Positions 1-5,701 of a stretch of 15,543 bases of DNA are shown piece after piece (within the stretch, counting starts at the first letter, position 1; every line of letters starts with the position of its first letter). The notes under the pieces were generated by a model. It had not been told where the DNA came from and made no database searches. It saw only the letters and a list, made by a program, of their open reading frames with translations. The stretch is from an uncultured Thermoplasmata archaeon (GTDB lineage Archaea > Thermoplasmatota > Thermoplasmata > Methanomassiliicoccales > Methanomethylophilaceae), in NCBI GenBank assembly GCA_946545675.1, contig CAMNNR010000016.1, positions 1 through 15,543 on the forward strand. The letters run 5' to 3'. A program made the position numbers and the translations under genes.

Positions 1-157
1 CGAGGTCGAACACACTGGGAAGTTTCCTTTCCCTCTCGTATACCAGTTTGCAGGCCACCAATAGAGCGTTGTAGACGAGACGGTTGGCATCGATCATGTG
101 ATTTAACACATTCCTTTGAGCGGAATTCGGTTCGATGCGGACCTTCAGCGTCTTCAT
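1..157 (-). CDS. tnpB: TnpB-type (IS200/IS605 OrfB) protein, N-terminal fragment cut by the window edge
   Basis: Reading the minus strand from the ATG at 157 gives 52 residues with no stop before the window edge, beginning MKTLKVRIEPNSAQRNVLNH. They match the N-terminal helix-turn-helix region of IS605-family OrfB/TnpB: an RIEPN start, a QxxxL helix, VYNALL, and a KLPSVFDL segment of the kind common in archaeal members. TnpB is an RNA-guided DNA nuclease encoded by IS200/IS605 and IS1341 elements. The RuvC-like catalytic residues, zinc finger and 3' guide-RNA region would lie to the left of position 1, so activity and intactness cannot be judged. No tnpA is visible to the right of the start, so if complete this is more likely a tnpB-only element. 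The family call is fairly secure; the element boundaries are unknown. Confidence 0.8.
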   Translation of the reverse strand, partial: MKTLKVRIEPNSAQRNVLNHMIDANRLVYNALLVACKLVYERERKLPSVFDL

Positions 158-160
158 GAT

Positions 161-190
161 TATCGTCCACGCCGTGGACGATATTTATAG
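161..190 (-). promoter_or_regulatory. TATA box and 10-bp-arm palindrome ahead of tnpB
   Basis: On the minus strand a TATA-like CTATAAATA (182-190) is centred about 29 bp from the tnpB ATG, so the mRNA would be almost leaderless. Between them is a perfect inverted repeat with 10-bp arms (161-170 and 174-183) around a 3-nt loop, half-site TATCGTCCAC. It could be an operator or a subterminal hairpin of the transposon end. The palindrome is certain; its function is not. Confidence 0.5.
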
Positions 191-208
191 TTAAGAGGGG
201 GAGATGGC

Positions 209-235
209 CGAAAGTGCCGAAAGTGAGCGAAAGTG
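209..235. repeat. Three tandem copies of the octamer CGAAAGTG
   Basis: CGAAAGTG occurs at 209-216, 218-225 and 228-235, start-to-start spacing 9 and 10 bp, close to one helical turn. It lies upstream of the tnpB promoter. It might be protein-binding sites stacked on one DNA face, or part of the mobile-element end. The repeats are directly visible; the role is unknown. Confidence 0.45.
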
Positions 236-638
236 ACATGACAACACATTTTTCGATTGAAAACGACAATCGGAAGGGCGATCACAGATACCTGCGGGTG
301 CCCCCGATAACTCCAACATTCTTCATTCACCCACATTTACCTAGGCATCTTTTCGATACCCTATTCTTACTCTACCATTATACCTCGTTTCCACTTAGCG
401 ATCCGACGTAGCCAGACCATCAAAATCATAATATAATCAAGGATGGAATCGACTGTTTTTGGACCTATGCGATAAACATCTGTTCTCACTCATCGGATTC
501 CCGATATGATCTCCCGGATTGTCTATACATCCTTACGGGAAAACCAGCTAACTGAGAACAGGATTACACCCTGTACAAGACCTGATTTTCAATCAGATTT
601 GTTCGATAGAAGTCTGCTAACTGTCGAATACAAGGGGT
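236..638. other. Gene-free stretch with several small hairpins; possible structured RNA
   Basis: No convincing protein gene is seen. Visible structure: a 6-bp stem CGATTG/CAATCG (254-259, 267-272); a long-range 8-bp inverted repeat TGTTCTCA/TGAGAACA (481-488, 553-560) enclosing ATCGG/CCGAT; a short CTGAT/ATCAG hairpin near 582-596; and an 8-bp stem TTCGATAG/CTGTCGAA with one G-U pair (602-609, 621-628). The octamer GCTAACTG occurs on the 3' side of both larger stems (547-554 and 616-623). A plus-strand AT-rich ATAATATAA near 429-437 could be a TATA box for an RNA starting around 455-465. This may be a non-coding RNA locus or debris of the neighbouring mobile element. Confidence 0.3.
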
Positions 639-646
639 AAAAAAAA
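639..646 (-). terminator. Oligo-T terminator of the zinc-ribbon gene
   Basis: On the minus strand the TGA stop at 649-647 is followed directly by a run of eight T (plus-strand A639-A646). A U-tract of this kind is the usual intrinsic termination signal for archaeal RNA polymerase, and no hairpin is needed. Confidence 0.5.
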
Positions 647-1003
647 TCAGAGGTCCAGGAGTTCCTTTCTCTTCCTCTCGTACTCTTCCTCGGTGATGAT
701 GCCATCCTCGTAGAGCTGCTTGTATTTCCTCACAGCCTCGTACTTGTCCTCCGGCTCGGGCTCGTCCGCCTTCTTCTTCTCGCGGTAGGTAGCCAGGGCC
801 TCCTGGATCATATCAGGACGGGAGTTGTCGTAGTCCTCCCCTGCCTTGATGACTGCCTTGATCTGGTCTACGGTCATCTCCTCCTTGATGTTGTAATACT
901 TCTGGGGGAGGCGGTTGCCACAGGGACCGCATATGATATCGTCCTTGATCTTGACGGGGAACAGCCTGATCTTGGCGCCGCAGACGGAACAGAACTTGGG
1001 CAT
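647..1003 (-). CDS. Small zinc-ribbon protein with C-terminal SHOCT-like domain
   Basis: A 118-residue protein. The N-terminus carries two cysteine pairs, C5-S-V-C8 and C25-G-P-C28, typical of a treble-clef or zinc-ribbon fold of the DUF4428 kind. The last 30 residues (about 88-118) match the short SHOCT motif: a KYKQLYEDGIITEEEYERKR segment followed by KELLDL, the Leu/Gly-Ile-Ile-Glu-Glu-Glu pattern of that family. The middle (about 40-85) is charged and probably helical. No signal peptide or membrane segment is present, so it is probably cytosolic. SHOCT domains are often found in small proteins of unknown function and are thought to mediate oligomerisation. A TATA-like box about 27 bp upstream of the ATG suggests a nearly leaderless single-gene transcript. 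The biochemical function is unknown; the domain calls are reasonably sure. Confidence 0.75.
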   Translation of the reverse strand: MPKFCSVCGAKIRLFPVKIKDDIICGPCGNRLPQKYYNIKEEMTVDQIKAVIKAGEDYDNSRPDMIQEALATYREKKKADEPEPEDKYEAVRKYKQLYEDGIITEEEYERKRKELLDL

Positions 1004-1026
1004 GGTGGATCTCTCGATTGGTTTCG

Positions 1027-1034
1027 GATTTAAG
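1027..1034 (-). promoter_or_regulatory. TATA box of the zinc-ribbon gene
   Basis: Minus-strand CTTAAATC centred about 27 bp upstream of the ATG at 1003, the normal TATA-to-start distance in archaea, implying a leaderless or very short 5' UTR. It lies next to the amt terminator hairpin. Confidence 0.45.
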
Positions 1035-1040
1035 GTGTTT

Positions 1041-1068
1041 CCGCTCCCCAGGACATGCCGGGGAGCGG
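1041..1068 (-). terminator. Hairpin downstream of the ammonium transporter gene
   Basis: Perfect 9-bp inverted repeat CCGCTCCCC (1041-1049) / GGGGAGCGG (1060-1068) with a 10-nt loop, starting 22 nt past the amt stop on the minus strand. It probably ends or stabilises the amt transcript. No long U-tract follows, so 3'-end protection is as likely as termination. Confidence 0.5.
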
Positions 1069-1090
1069 TGTGAAGTTTAGTACGCTGCGC

Positions 1091-2335
1091 TCAGAGCTTC
1101 TGGACGGCTCCGGTGGGGTCGTCGTTCCTGATGAAGTCCTGATCGTCGTCGATGATGAGCATGTCGCCGCGGGTGAACCTGACGACAAGTCCGATGACGA
1201 ATCCGGTGACCATCACGATGATGAACGCGATGACTGCCATGACGAGGGTTCCGAAGAACTTGATCTCGCCGGTGCAGGCGACCACGATCACGCTGAACAG
1301 GATGGCACCGAGCCAGCCTCCAAGTCCGTGAAGACTCTGGACACCCATGACGTCCATGATTCCCTCGATCTTACAGTACTTGGGCTGCAGGTAGATGTAG
1401 GAGAGAGTGGACAGGGTTCCGGCCAGGAGACCGATGGCGAGAGCGACCCAGGGACCTACGAAGAGGAGGGCGGCTCCCACGGTGACAGGACCGCAGAGCA
1501 TCGCATAGGTGTAGACCAGGGGGTTGACCTTGGACTGACAGATCATGCAGATGGCGTAGGTACTGATGATGGAACCGATACCGGCCATGTAGCAGGTGGC
1601 GGTACCCTGGGTAACCTGACCGGGCACCAGGGAGATGACGAAGGAAGGCCAGAGCATCCAGAGGAGCATACTGGCAAGCCATACGAATGCCACACTGTGG
1701 GTGGTGGTGTACATGGGTGCGTCGAAGGCTGTCTTGTCCTTGATACCGAGAGCGACACCGACTCCGAAGAAGGCGGCGCAGAGGTGGACGAGGACGGATC
1801 CTCCGGTGTCGACGAAGGTGAGAGCTCCGTTGGTGAGGTTCTCGAGGTCGCCGGCGACCCATTCTACGAGGCTGAAAGCCACAGCGAACCATGCTCCGAC
1901 CAGGAGATACTGCCACTGTTTGCAGGTTCCGAGGAACACACCGATCGCGATGACGACGGTGATGGAGCAGATGACTGCCCTGATCATGAGTGCCTGGCTC
2001 CAGACTTCGTGGAAGTAGAACTGCTGGATACCGAGGTAGAAGATGTAGCTGGTGGCTGCGGAGAGGAGAACCGCAAGACAGGTTCCCCACTCGAATTTCT
2101 TGATGAAGATCATCAGGAAAGCGACGAGCATGAGCATGAACCAGATATCGGTGTTCTTTCCGTAGAGGTTCAACGCATCGCCGTTATCCCAGACGCCGTC
2201 AGGTCCGAATACGTTCGGAGTGACGAGTGCGCTGAGACTGTTGGCGATACCCTCTTTGGCATAGAACGCAAGAACGACACAGATTACAGCTCCTGCTATG
2301 AGCGCCGCTAATCCTATCATTTGTTTCTTTTCCAT
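1091..2335 (-). CDS. amt: Ammonium transporter, Rhesus (Rh)-type member of the Amt/MEP/Rh family
   Basis: A 414-residue polytopic membrane protein with about 11-12 hydrophobic segments and a charged cytoplasmic C-terminus. It resembles Rh glycoproteins more than classical AmtB: the early FLMIFIKKFEWG (73-84) is the Rh FLMTFLxRYGF region; DTGGSVLVHLCAAFFG (176-191) matches Rh DAGGSMTIHTFGAYFG, with Asp176 and pore His184; LLWMLWPSF (224-232) matches LFLWMFWPSF; MGVQSLHGLGGWLG (330-343) carries the second pore histidine His336. These equal the twin-histidine pair that guides NH3/NH4+ through the pore. No glnK lies beside it, as expected for Rh. It sits 32 nt downstream of a methylamine corrinoid gene on the same strand, with a purine-rich AGGAAGGGA about 10 nt before the ATG. 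Methylamine use releases ammonia, so export, balancing or uptake of ammonia are all plausible, as is methylammonium passage. Family call strong; direction of transport inferred. Confidence 0.9.
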   Translation of the reverse strand: MEKKQMIGLAALIAGAVICVVLAFYAKEGIANSLSALVTPNVFGPDGVWDNGDALNLYGKNTDIWFMLMLVAFLMIFIKKFEWGTCLAVLLSAATSYIFYLGIQQFYFHEVWSQALMIRAVICSITVVIAIGVFLGTCKQWQYLLVGAWFAVAFSLVEWVAGDLENLTNGALTFVDTGGSVLVHLCAAFFGVGVALGIKDKTAFDAPMYTTTHSVAFVWLASMLLWMLWPSFVISLVPGQVTQGTATCYMAGIGSIISTYAICMICQSKVNPLVYTYAMLCGPVTVGAALLFVGPWVALAIGLLAGTLSTLSYIYLQPKYCKIEGIMDVMGVQSLHGLGGWLGAILFSVIVVACTGEIKFFGTLVMAVIAFIIVMVTGFVIGLVVRFTRGDMLIIDDDQDFIRNDDPTGAVQKL

Positions 2336-2367
2336 TGTGAATCCCTTCCTGTACTAGACAGTGGAGT

Positions 2368-3021
2368 TCACTTATGGCCTTCCGCGTCCAGTTTCTTATC
2401 CAATAATAAGACCATGTCGCGGCCTGATGACGAATAGCCATCTCCATGTATGGATTTGACCCACTCTTCCGTGCACGGGGCGCCGCCGAAGAGCATCAGA
2501 ACGTTGCAGTCGTTCTCTTCCTTCTCATGCACCATCTTCCTTTGCATGTCGAGCGTAGTGGTCATCAGTGCGGAACCTCCCACAGCATCTGCGGAATTTT
2601 CCTTTACGGCTTTGATGAACTCCTCAGGAGACACATCCGGCCCGAGATCGACAACTCTATATCTGGCACCGCGGAGCATCGCGATGCACACGTTCTTTCC
2701 GATCTCGTGAATATCTCCTGACACCGTACCCATGACCACGACCCCCCGATACCTTTCGGAATCGGTGTTTATGTGGTCTGAGAGGAGCAACATAGCCTCA
2801 TCCATCACTTTGGATGCGGCCAGGACCTGAGGTAGATACAGGTCCCCTGCGTCGAACTCCTGACTAACTTTGTCCATCCCCTTCGCAAGTCCATCGGAGA
2901 TTATGGTCTCCGGGCTGATACCTGCATCTAAAGCCTGTGGCAGGCTTTTCCTCATTAGATTCAGATCCCAGGTTTCTACAGATCTTTCGAGGGTATGTAG
3001 AAGTTTTTCGTCCGGTGTCAT
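2368..3021 (-). CDS. Methylamine corrinoid protein (MtmC-like paralogue)
   Basis: A 217-residue methyl-carrying corrinoid protein: an N-terminal four-helix cap (about 1-90) and a C-terminal B12-binding Rossmann domain. The base-off/His-on motif G102-D103-I-H105-E-I-G108 provides the lower cobalt ligand His105, followed by the conserved GSALMTTT and FGGAP nucleotide-tail contacts. Usual family length is about 210-220. It takes a methyl group from an MtmB, MtbB or MttB methyltransferase and passes it to a coenzyme M methyltransferase. It shares long stretches with the mtmC product at 3455 (SxETWD, YLPQV-AASK, GDIHEIGKNVC-AMLRGA, GSALMTTTL), so an MtmC paralogue is most likely, but MtbC or MttC identity cannot be excluded because no methyltransferase gene adjoins it. 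It is transcribed divergently from mtmC and is followed by the Rh-type transporter, probably on one mRNA. Confidence 0.88.
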   Translation of the reverse strand: MTPDEKLLHTLERSVETWDLNLMRKSLPQALDAGISPETIISDGLAKGMDKVSQEFDAGDLYLPQVLAASKVMDEAMLLLSDHINTDSERYRGVVVMGTVSGDIHEIGKNVCIAMLRGARYRVVDLGPDVSPEEFIKAVKENSADAVGGSALMTTTLDMQRKMVHEKEENDCNVLMLFGGAPCTEEWVKSIHGDGYSSSGRDMVLLLDKKLDAEGHK

Positions 3022-3061
3022 TTACAACCCTATTTGGGTAATGAAAGATATGTCATTGGAC

Positions 3062-3070
3062 GTATTTAAA
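3062..3070 (-). promoter_or_regulatory. TATA box of the minus-strand corrinoid gene
   Basis: Minus-strand TTTAAATAC about 45 bp from the ATG at 3021, giving a predicted leader of roughly 20 nt. It is the best TATA match on that strand close to the gene. Confidence 0.5.
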
Positions 3071-3076
3071 AAACAC

Positions 3077-3092
3077 ATCGTACATGTACGAT
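3077..3092. promoter_or_regulatory. 16-bp perfect palindrome, candidate operator
   Basis: ATCGTACATGTACGAT is its own reverse complement and lies just upstream of the TATA box of the corrinoid-amt transcript, where archaeal activators usually bind. A homodimeric helix-turn-helix regulator is the natural candidate. The palindrome is certain; the role is inferred. Confidence 0.45.
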
Positions 3093-3371
3093 TTTTACTA
3101 TTGGATATAATTAATAATATAATAGCGTATCCTACGCCTTTTCTCATCATATTTAAAAGATATGGTTAAATGGATTTATTCTCTCGTCAGTTTATGTAGA
3201 TTCGTCGCAAAAAATGATGATTTAGTTAACAAAAACGTTGATTTACTCAATATTTTTTGAGAGTCGGATGGGTCGATGGATATGTGATAGGAAAAATTTA
3301 AATATAGTAAAAAACACAAATCACAAACTATAAATATAGTTACTTTTCAAAATGCTATATTCGTATTAACC

Positions 3372-3379
3372 ATTATATA
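3372..3379 (+). promoter_or_regulatory. TATA box of the mtmC-mtmB1 transcript
   Basis: TTATATAC in an AT-rich context, predicting a start near 3400 and a leader of about 55 nt before mtmC. The leader contains a CGGG/CCCG stem and the strong GGAGG ribosome binding site (3442-3446). Confidence 0.55.
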
Positions 3380-3454
3380 CTGTTCAGCAAAATATCAATA
3401 TTGCACGAAAGACGGGAAGAGCACAACCCGGAAACGTGATTGGAGGAATGAAAA

Positions 3455-4093
3455 ATGGCAAAGGACGCAATTCTTGCTGATCTGAAGAAGTCCATCGAAA
3501 CCTGGGACTTCAAGCTTGCACAGTCCGCTACTCAGGCGGCAATCGACGAGAAAATCCCGATTTCCGAGATTATCGGAGAGGGACTCGGAAAGGGAATGGA
3601 AGTCATCGGACAGAGGTTCGATGCAGCTGAGATTTACCTTCCTCAGGTCGTCGCAGCATCCAAGGCAATGGAAGTCGCACTCAAGATCCTCTCCCCTCTG
3701 ATGGAGGCCGGAGCAGGAGCCCTCAAGGGAACCGTCGTCTTCGGAACTGTCGAGGGAGACATCCACGAGATCGGAAAGAACGTCTGCTGCGCAATGCTCC
3801 GCGGTGCAGGATACAAGGTCATCGACCTCGGACCCGACGCATCTGCAATGGACTTCATGGACGCAGCTGACGAGAACGACGCACAGATCCTCGCCGGATC
3901 CGCACTCATGACCACCACCCTCGAGTCCCAGCGTGAGCTTGTACAGACCAGGGATGAGATGGAGGCCCCCTACAAGTGCATCTTCGGTGGAGCACCCTGC
4001 TCCAAGGAGTTCTGCGACGAGATCAAGGCCGACGGATACTCTGAGACTGCGAACGACATCATCGGCCTCGTCAACCAGCTGGTTGGCGCCTGA
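3455..4093 (+). CDS. mtmC: Monomethylamine corrinoid protein MtmC
   Basis: A 212-residue cytosolic corrinoid protein that accepts the methyl group of monomethylamine from MtmB on cobalt(I) and hands it to a coenzyme M methyltransferase. The helical cap spans about 1-90 and the B12-binding domain about 91-212. The cobalt-ligating motif is G101-D102-I-H104-E-I-G107, with GSALMTTT (148-155) and FGGAP (177-181) contacting the corrinoid tail. The start is fixed by GGAGG at 3442-3446, 8 nt ahead of the ATG. It lies 32 nt upstream of mtmB1, the standard mtmCB arrangement that identifies it as MtmC rather than MtbC or MttC. Glycine is written GGA in about 16 of 20 cases and the gene is rich in C-ending codons, suggesting selection for very high expression. 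It is probably co-transcribed with mtmB1. Confidence 0.93.
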   Translation: MAKDAILADLKKSIETWDFKLAQSATQAAIDEKIPISEIIGEGLGKGMEVIGQRFDAAEIYLPQVVAASKAMEVALKILSPLMEAGAGALKGTVVFGTVEGDIHEIGKNVCCAMLRGAGYKVIDLGPDASAMDFMDAADENDAQILAGSALMTTTLESQRELVQTRDEMEAPYKCIFGGAPCSKEFCDEIKADGYSETANDIIGLVNQLVGA

Positions 4094-4125
4094 TTCAGAA
4101 TACAATTCAAAAAAAGGCGAAAACA

Positions 4126-5511
4126 ATGGCAGCAACTAGACCTCTTACTGTTATCGACACCTATGAGAGATTCCTGAAGGGAAAGAAGGTCCCCGAGTCC
4201 GAGTGGGACTACACCATCATCCCCCAGAACCTCACCGCATTGAAGGAAAAATACAAACTCGACTTCGGCGGAATGATCATCCCTGAGGATAACGAAGTCA
4301 AGAACGCCCTGTTCCAGGCCGGTCTTGAGATGCTCGTCGAGTCCGGATTCTACTGTCAGGATCTCGGCAGGGTCATGAAATTCACTGAGGAGGAAGTATG
4401 GGAGGGAATCAAGAAGACCCCCAAGAAACTCATCCTCGGAGAGGGAAGGGACATCGCAAGGTTCTACCCCAGGCACGGAAACAGCCCCGTCAAGCCCATC
4501 ATCCAGGGAGGACCTACCGGATCCCCTGTATCCGAAGAGATGTTCATCAAGATCATGCAGTCCTACGCTCAGGAAGCAGTCGTCGATGACCTTGTCGACG
4601 GAGTTATGGACACCGTCGAGGGAAAGAAAGCCAAATCCGGAACCCCTTACGAAATCCGCGCTACCATGCAGGAGCTCAGGATGACCAAAGAGGCAAGGAC
4701 CCGTGCCGGAAGGCCCGGACTCGGTGTCTAGGGACCCGAGACTCCTCTGACCGTCGGAGGAAGGCTTGTCGCTGACTGTCCCAACGCTGGACACAGGATC
4801 ACCGACGCACACGAGTGCTCTCAGCTCAACGAACTCAAGATGGATCTCTGCGGACTCAACATGCTCGCAGGCTGGACCGTATCCGGCGACACCATCATGA
4901 TCGAGCAGATGCCTATCTTCGGAGGATACACCGGAGGAATCGAGGAGACCGCCATCTCTGATGTCGCAACCACCCTTGCATCCTTCGCTCTCTTCTCCGG
5001 AAACTTCCACCTCGATGGACCTATCCACATCAGGTGGGGTGTCACCACCGCAAAAGAGACCCTGCAGATCGCAGCACACGCTTGCGCAGCAGTCGACAAC
5101 AACACCGACCTGCTCCTCGCCAACCAGTACTACCCGATGGCAGGACCCTGCACCGAGATGTGTCTCCTTGAGACCGCCGCGCAGGCTATCACCGATACCG
5201 TCTCTGGCCGTGAGCTCCTCTCCGGATCCGCAGCGACCAAGGGAGTCGTCCTCGACAAGTTCACCGGTATGGAAGCCCGCATCATGGGAGAGGCTGCCCG
5301 CTGCTCCGCAGGACAGAAAGTCTCCGACATGAACGAGACCATCAAGAACCTGCTGGCTATCTACGAGCCCAAGTACAGCAACCCTGACCTCGGAGTTACC
5401 TTCCAGGAGTGCTACGACGTAACCACCGTCAAGCCCACCAAGCAGTACCTCGAAGTCTATGACAAGGCTGTCCAGACCCTCAGGGACTGCGGTCTCGACA
5501 TCAAACACTAA
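4126..5511 (+). CDS. mtmB: Monomethylamine methyltransferase MtmB with in-frame UAG read as pyrrolysine
   Basis: The 461-codon reading frame is interrupted only by TAG at 4729-4731 (codon 202), and the same frame continues to TAA at 5509-5511. In Methanosarcina barkeri MtmB1 the pyrrolysine is also residue 202, in the same context (AGRPG-GV-Pyl-GPET), so this is sense UAG, not a broken gene. MtmB folds as a TIM barrel; the Pyl imine ring binds methylamine and presents its methyl group to the corrinoid of MtmC. Residues matching M. barkeri Glu229, Glu259 and Gln333 are present as Glu230 (AHECSQLNE), Glu260 (MIEQMPI) and Gln334 (NQYYP), shifted by one residue. Length fits the family (about 458). 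It lies directly after mtmC, shares its GGA-rich codon style, and is probably the dominant copy. A hairpin 11 nt past the UAG may aid decoding. Confidence 0.95.
4743..4761 (+). promoter_or_regulatory. Stem-loop just downstream of the Pyl UAG (PYLIS-like)
   Basis: TCCTCTGA-CCG-TCGGAGGA forms an 8-bp stem (one G-U pair) with a 3-nt loop, starting 11 nt after the UAG at 4729-4731. A pyrrolysine insertion stem-loop was proposed at this place in Methanosarcina mtmB but appears not to be strictly needed. The equivalent position of the second mtmB copy does not keep the stem, so any effect is probably on efficiency only. Confidence 0.35.
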
Positions 5512-5528
5512 ATAAACCGTTAAAAACC

Positions 5529-5647
5529 GGGTTCGGATGCAGCCGAACCCATTACCCTCCTTCCGCGGAACATCCGGACGCGGAAGGAGGCTCCCGTCGC
5601 AAGTAACTGAGCATGAGTTACTGTTTTCCTCCAATAGCGACGGGAGC
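5529..5647 (+). other. Array of three strong hairpins, the third nested, between mtmB1 and mtmB2
   Basis: Hairpin I: GGGTTCGG (5529-5536) / CCGAACCC (5543-5550), 6-nt loop. Hairpin II: 12-bp perfect stem CCTCCTTCCGCG (5556-5567) / CGCGGAAGGAGG (5579-5590), 11-nt loop. Hairpin III: 10-bp outer stem CTCCCGTCGC (5591-5600) / GCGACGGGAG (5637-5646) enclosing an inner hairpin AGTAACT (5602-5608) / AGTTACT (5616-5622). Hairpins II and III abut with no gap. The array begins 17 nt after the mtmB1 stop and ends just before the mtmB2 promoter. Transcription termination or 3'-end stabilisation of the mtmCB1 mRNA is the simplest role; a processed small RNA or binding platform is possible. All stems are directly visible. 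Confidence 0.7.
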
Positions 5648-5661
5648 TTTAGGGTACTTAA

Positions 5662-5670
5662 TTTTAAATA
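5662..5670 (+). promoter_or_regulatory. TATA-like box of mtmB2
   Basis: TTTTAAATA centred about 36 bp ahead of the mtmB2 ATG predicts a start near 5692 and a leader of about 10 nt. It suggests that mtmB2 has its own promoter downstream of the hairpin array. Confidence 0.45.
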
Positions 5671-5701
5671 AAGATTACAATTCCAGAGGCACTGATACGA
5701 T

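Larger units (their letters stand above)
3022..3454. promoter_or_regulatory. AT-rich divergent control region between two corrinoid genes
   Basis: 433 bp without a credible gene and much richer in A+T than the flanking genes. It holds the minus-strand TATA for the corrinoid gene (3062-3070), a 16-bp perfect palindrome (3077-3092), a GCGTA/TACGC mini-hairpin followed by CCTTTT (3125-3142), a CTCAA/TTGAG inverted repeat (3246-3250, 3257-3261), a 7-bp-arm inverted repeat AACTATA/TATAGTT (3326-3341), and the plus-strand TATA of mtmC (3372-3379). Such a long divergent region suggests regulator binding for substrate-controlled methylamine genes; no regulator gene is in the window. Confidence 0.6.

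Noticed and set aside
214..411. 65-residue plus-strand ORF in the left intergenic region
   Set aside because: No recognisable domain, no ribosome binding site, codon use unlike neighbouring genes, and it overlaps hairpin-forming sequence.
1055..2311. 418-residue plus-strand ORF opposite amt
   Set aside because: Highly acidic, His/Asp/Gly-rich composition typical of the antisense of a GC-biased membrane protein gene; the other strand encodes a clear Rh/Amt protein.
3290..3345. Direct repeat AAATATAGT-A seen twice upstream of mtmC, considered as a CRISPR remnant
   Set aside because: Only two short AT-rich copies with no regular spacer or cas gene; better explained as promoter-region A+T bias or operator halves.
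4840..5511. Second half of mtmB1 as a separate gene starting at ATG 4840
   Set aside because: The frame is continuous through UAG at 4729, the 36 codons between are conserved MtmB sequence, and no ribosome binding site supports a new start.
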